From Mycobacterium sp. 1465703.0 (lineage in GTDB: Bacteria; Actinomycetota; Actinomycetes; Mycobacteriales; Mycobacteriaceae), in NCBI RefSeq assembly GCF_001672975.1, contig NZ_LZKU01000173.1, positions 1-36,764 of the forward strand: a stretch of DNA of 36,764 nucleotides, written 5' to 3'. A model generated the notes under the pieces. The model was given only the letters and a program-made list of their open reading frames with translations. It was not told the origin of the DNA and did no database searches. The position numbers and the translations under genes were made by a program. Positions 33,967 through 36,764 of the stretch are shown in pieces. How positions within the stretch are numbered: the first letter of the stretch is position 1; each line of letters begins with the position of its first letter.

Positions 33967-36590
33967 CTACTCGTCGTCGTCGTCGCGCAATGCCGCGCTG
34001 ACCAGAGCGTCGAGGTCCATGTCCGCGATGTCCTTTTCGGTGGTCACCGCGGCGGCCTGTGCGGCGCCCTCGGCCTCGCTCGCCAGTGCCAGCAATAGTT
34101 CCAGTACCCCGGCCTGCCGAAGACGCTTGACCGGGATCGATCCAACGACCCGCTGAATCTCGGCTTCGCCAGGGGCCGCGACGGCCGCGGTTTGGTCCGA
34201 CGTTCCGACCAATTCTCGATACATGTAGCCGGCCAGCGCGGCGGAGTTCGGGTAGTCGAAGATCAGCGTCGGTGAAAGCGCCAGCCCGGTCGCGGCTTTG
34301 AGCCGATTGCGCATCTCGACGGCGGTCAATGAGTCGAACCCGAGTTCCTGGAACGCCCTATCCGGATGGATCGCCTCCGGGCTGGCGCTGCCCAGCACGG
34401 TGGCGATGTTGGCCCGGACCAGGTCTAGCAGGATCGCCTGTTGCTCGTCTTCCGGCAACCCTTCGAGACGTTGCAGCAGAGCCGATTTCGACTTGGCGGC
34501 AGCCAGCGAGTCGTCGACCTGACGGCGCGTCGGCGCATTGATCAGATCGATGAACATCGGCGGCAACGTGCCTTGATCGAACTTGACTCGCAACGCCGCG
34601 AGATCGATGTGGGCGGGCAGCAGGAATGGCTCGTCGACGATCAGCGCGGTGTCCATCAGTTCCAGCGCTTGGTCCGAAGACATCGCGACGATCCCGTCCC
34701 GGCCGAACCGGGCACGGTCGGCCGCGCCCAACCCACCGGTCATGGCGCTGGCCTGATCCCACAGACCCCAGCCCAGCGAGATCGCCGGCAGACCGTGTGC
34801 CCGCCGATGCGCGGCCAACCCATCCAGGAACGAGTTGCCGGCCGCGTAGTTGGCCTGACCCGACGCTCCGGCGAGACCGGCGATCGACGAAAACATCACG
34901 AAGGCTGCCACATCCAGGTCGCGGGTCAACTCGTGCAAGTTCCATGCCGCGTCAACCTTTGACCGCAACACGGCATCGATCCGGTCCGGCGTCAGCGACG
35001 TCACCACCGCGTCATGCAACACCCCGGCGGCATGAATCACCCCAGTGAGCGGACGTTGCATCGGGATTTCGGCGATCACCTTGGCCAACGCCTCGCGATC
35101 GGCGGCATCACAGGCCACCGTCTCGACCTGCGCGCCGGCCGCACTCAACTCGGCAACCAGTTCCGCCGCACCCGGTGCATCGAGACCGCGCCGGCTGACC
35201 AACACCAGATTCCGTGCGCCATGACGGGTCACGACGTGCCGCGCGACCGCCGAACCGGCCATCCCGGTAGCGCCGGTGATCAACACCGTGCCGGCCGTCC
35301 ACGCGTCGGGCATCGTCATCACGACCTTGCCGACGTGGCGGGCCTGACTAAGGTAGCGCAGCGCCGCGGGCGCACGTCGCACATCGAATCTGGTGACCGG
35401 CAAAGGCCGCAGCGCGTCGTCGCCGAACATGGCGGCCAACTCGTCGAGCATCTGTGCGATGCGATCCGGCCCGGCTTCGAACAGGTCGAACGCCCGGTAC
35501 CGCACGCCGAGGTGGTCGCGGGCGACGACCTCGGGATCGCGGATGTCGGTCTTGCCCATCTCCAGGAACACCCCGCCGGGGGCCACCAACCGCAGGGAAG
35601 CGTCGACGAAATCACCGGACAGCGAGTCGAGCACCACATCCATGCCGCGTCCACCGGTGACCGCCCGGAACTTGTCCTCGAATTGAAGGCTACGCGAGTC
35701 GGCGATGTGGTCGTCGTCAAAGCCCATGGCACGCAATGTTTCCCACTTGCCACGGCTGGCGGTCGCGAACACTTCCAGGCCGATGTGCCGGGCCAGCTGG
35801 ACCGCGGCCATCCCGACTCCGCCGGCGGCGGCATGCACCAGCACCCGCTGACCGGGCTTGGCGCCGGCCAGGTCCACCAGCGCATAGCGCGCGGTGGCGA
35901 ACACCACCGACGCCGTCGCCGCGGCGGTGTCTGACCAGCCGGCGGGCACCTTGACCAGCAGCCGCTGATCGGTCTTGGCGATCGTCCCGGTCCCGTCCGG
36001 GAACAGCCCCATGACGCGGTCGCCGACAGCGAAACGCCCGTCCTGCGAGGCGGTTTCGATTACCACACCGGATGCTTCGATGCCCATGATCGCACCGGGG
36101 TCGGGATAAAGCCCCAACGCGATCATGACGTCTCGGAAGTTGGCGGCGATGGCCGACAGTGCGACCCGCACCTGACCGGGGCCCAACGGCGCATTGGCAT
36201 CGGGAATCCGCTCGATCCGCAGATTCTCGATGGTGCCGTGGCTGCTCATGCCGAGTCGCCACGGCCCCTCGTCGGGGGGCAGCAGCAGGCTGCCGACTGC
36301 GCGGCTGCCCAGCACGCGGGCGGTGTAGACCGTCCCGTTGCGCAGTATTGCCTGCGGCTCGCTGAGCGCCAGAACCGCTGCCACCGCGTCGGAATCCAGG
36401 GGCGCATCCGTGTCGACGAGCACGATCCGCCCGGGATGCTCGGTCTGCGCCGAGCGCACCAGCCCCCACACCGCCGCGCCGGCCAAATCGGTGACGTCCT
36501 CGCCCGGCAAGGTCATCGCGCCACGGGTGGATACCACCAGCGTTCCGGCGCCGTCGCGGGACAGCCATGACTGCAACACGGGTAGCACCG
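33967..36590 (-). CDS. pks12: Polyketide synthase Pks12, C-terminal module (5' part missing)
   Basis: The last 870 or so residues of a modular type I polyketide synthase. In order: the end of the ketoreductase structural part ([24 protein letters not shown]), an enoylreductase with [15 protein letters not shown], a ketoreductase with [12 protein letters not shown] and active-site [15 protein letters not shown], an acyl carrier protein with [13 protein letters not shown] (phosphopantetheine Ser), and a C-terminal docking tail ending DDDDE. No thioesterase is present. Known: Pks12 makes the mycoketide chain of mannosyl-beta-1-phosphomycoketides. Identity is from synteny with Rv2047c and domain order. 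I end the coding feature at 36590 because sequence beyond it is folded back. Confidence 0.9.
36514..36590 (+). repeat. Inverted repeat arm 1 (77 bp) inside pks12
   Basis: An exact reverse complement of 36688-36764, checked base by base; the match breaks at once at 36591. Here the sequence encodes pks12 on the reverse strand in frame, so this arm is the genuine one. Confidence 0.97.
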
Positions 36591-36764
36591 GAATCCGACG
36601 ACACCGAGGCGCAGCCATCGGCGTTGCTGTTCGAGTCGCAGCCGGTGTCCGGCGACGTGATCACCGAGGTGTACGCGGCGACGCGAGCGGTGCTACCCGT
36701 GTTGCAGTCATGGCTGTCCCGCGACGGCGCCGGAACGCTGGTGGTATCCACCCGTGGCGCGATG
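36591..36764 (+). other. Fold-back assembly artefact: pks12 sequence in reversed orientation
   Basis: Read on the plus strand, these 174 bases give an open frame that runs through [20 protein letters not shown] and ends STRGAM, exactly the peptide encoded on the reverse strand at 36514-36590, preceded by what should lie upstream of it in Pks12. The gene therefore turns back on itself. The 77-bp arm 36688-36764 ends exactly at the contig edge. This is best explained as an assembly or library artefact and should be trimmed. Confidence 0.88.

Noticed and set aside
36591..36618. An ATG at 36618 as the start of the pks12 product
   Set aside because: This start lies in the folded-back segment. Pks12 is a multi-module protein and must continue beyond this module.
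36591..36764. A plus-strand PKS gene start facing pks12
   Set aside because: The peptide repeats the one encoded on the reverse strand within an exact 77-bp inverted repeat at the contig edge, so it is a fold-back and not a second gene.

Overview
The window looks like a GC-rich mycobacterial contig, probably from a slow-growing Mycobacterium. Its backbone follows the gene order I remember for M. tuberculosis Rv2037c to pks12 (Rv2048c): a patatin-like gene, a four-gene sugar ABC importer (Rv2038c-Rv2041c), Rv2042c, pncA, lipT, lppI, Rv2047c and the 3' end of pks12. Names by synteny are from memory; functions rest on motifs visible in the translations.

Accessory blocks interrupt this backbone. 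(1) 5117-6628: a SigJ-type ECF sigma factor translationally overlapped with the sugar importer, facing a small DoxX-like membrane gene. (2) 8107-12716: a DoxX-like protein with a long 22-residue-repeat tail, a zeta-type toxin/antitoxin pair with a palindromic operator, a gluconokinase, and an APH-like kinase fused to a second domain. (3) 14996-31363: a roughly 16 kb block between lppI and Rv2047c.

Block 3 is the most interesting part. Its left half holds an SDR-P450 pair facing a TetR gene, a lipoprotein, a DAP-dehydrogenase-like oxidoreductase with an SDR, a second TetR gene and a second DAP-dehydrogenase-like gene. Its right half, 22868-31363, is a tight co-directional run of 12 genes. It has two nearly duplicated polytopic membrane proteins flanking a NorD-like VWA protein and a NorQ/CbbQ-like AAA+ ATPase, two tiny single-span membrane peptides, a 143-residue membrane-anchored protein, a third DAP-dehydrogenase-like enzyme, a VOC-fold protein, a broken P450, an SDR and an intact P450. 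NorQ/NorD-type pairs are known to activate metalloenzymes, so I infer that the paired membrane proteins form a membrane metalloenzyme-like complex with its own activase, embedded in an oxidative catabolic pathway. Three related palindromes built on CTGAC(N4)GTCA(G/A) lie in the control regions of the SDR/TetR pair, the second DAP-dehydrogenase gene and the 12-gene run. They suggest one TetR regulon controls the block.

The right end of the contig is not genuine linear sequence. The last 77 bases are the exact reverse complement of 36514-36590, and 36591-36764 is pks12 sequence folded back in the wrong orientation. I saw no tRNA, rRNA, CRISPR array or insertion sequence. Apart from the 300-bp control region at 22568-22867, no stretch of 300 bases or more lacks a gene.
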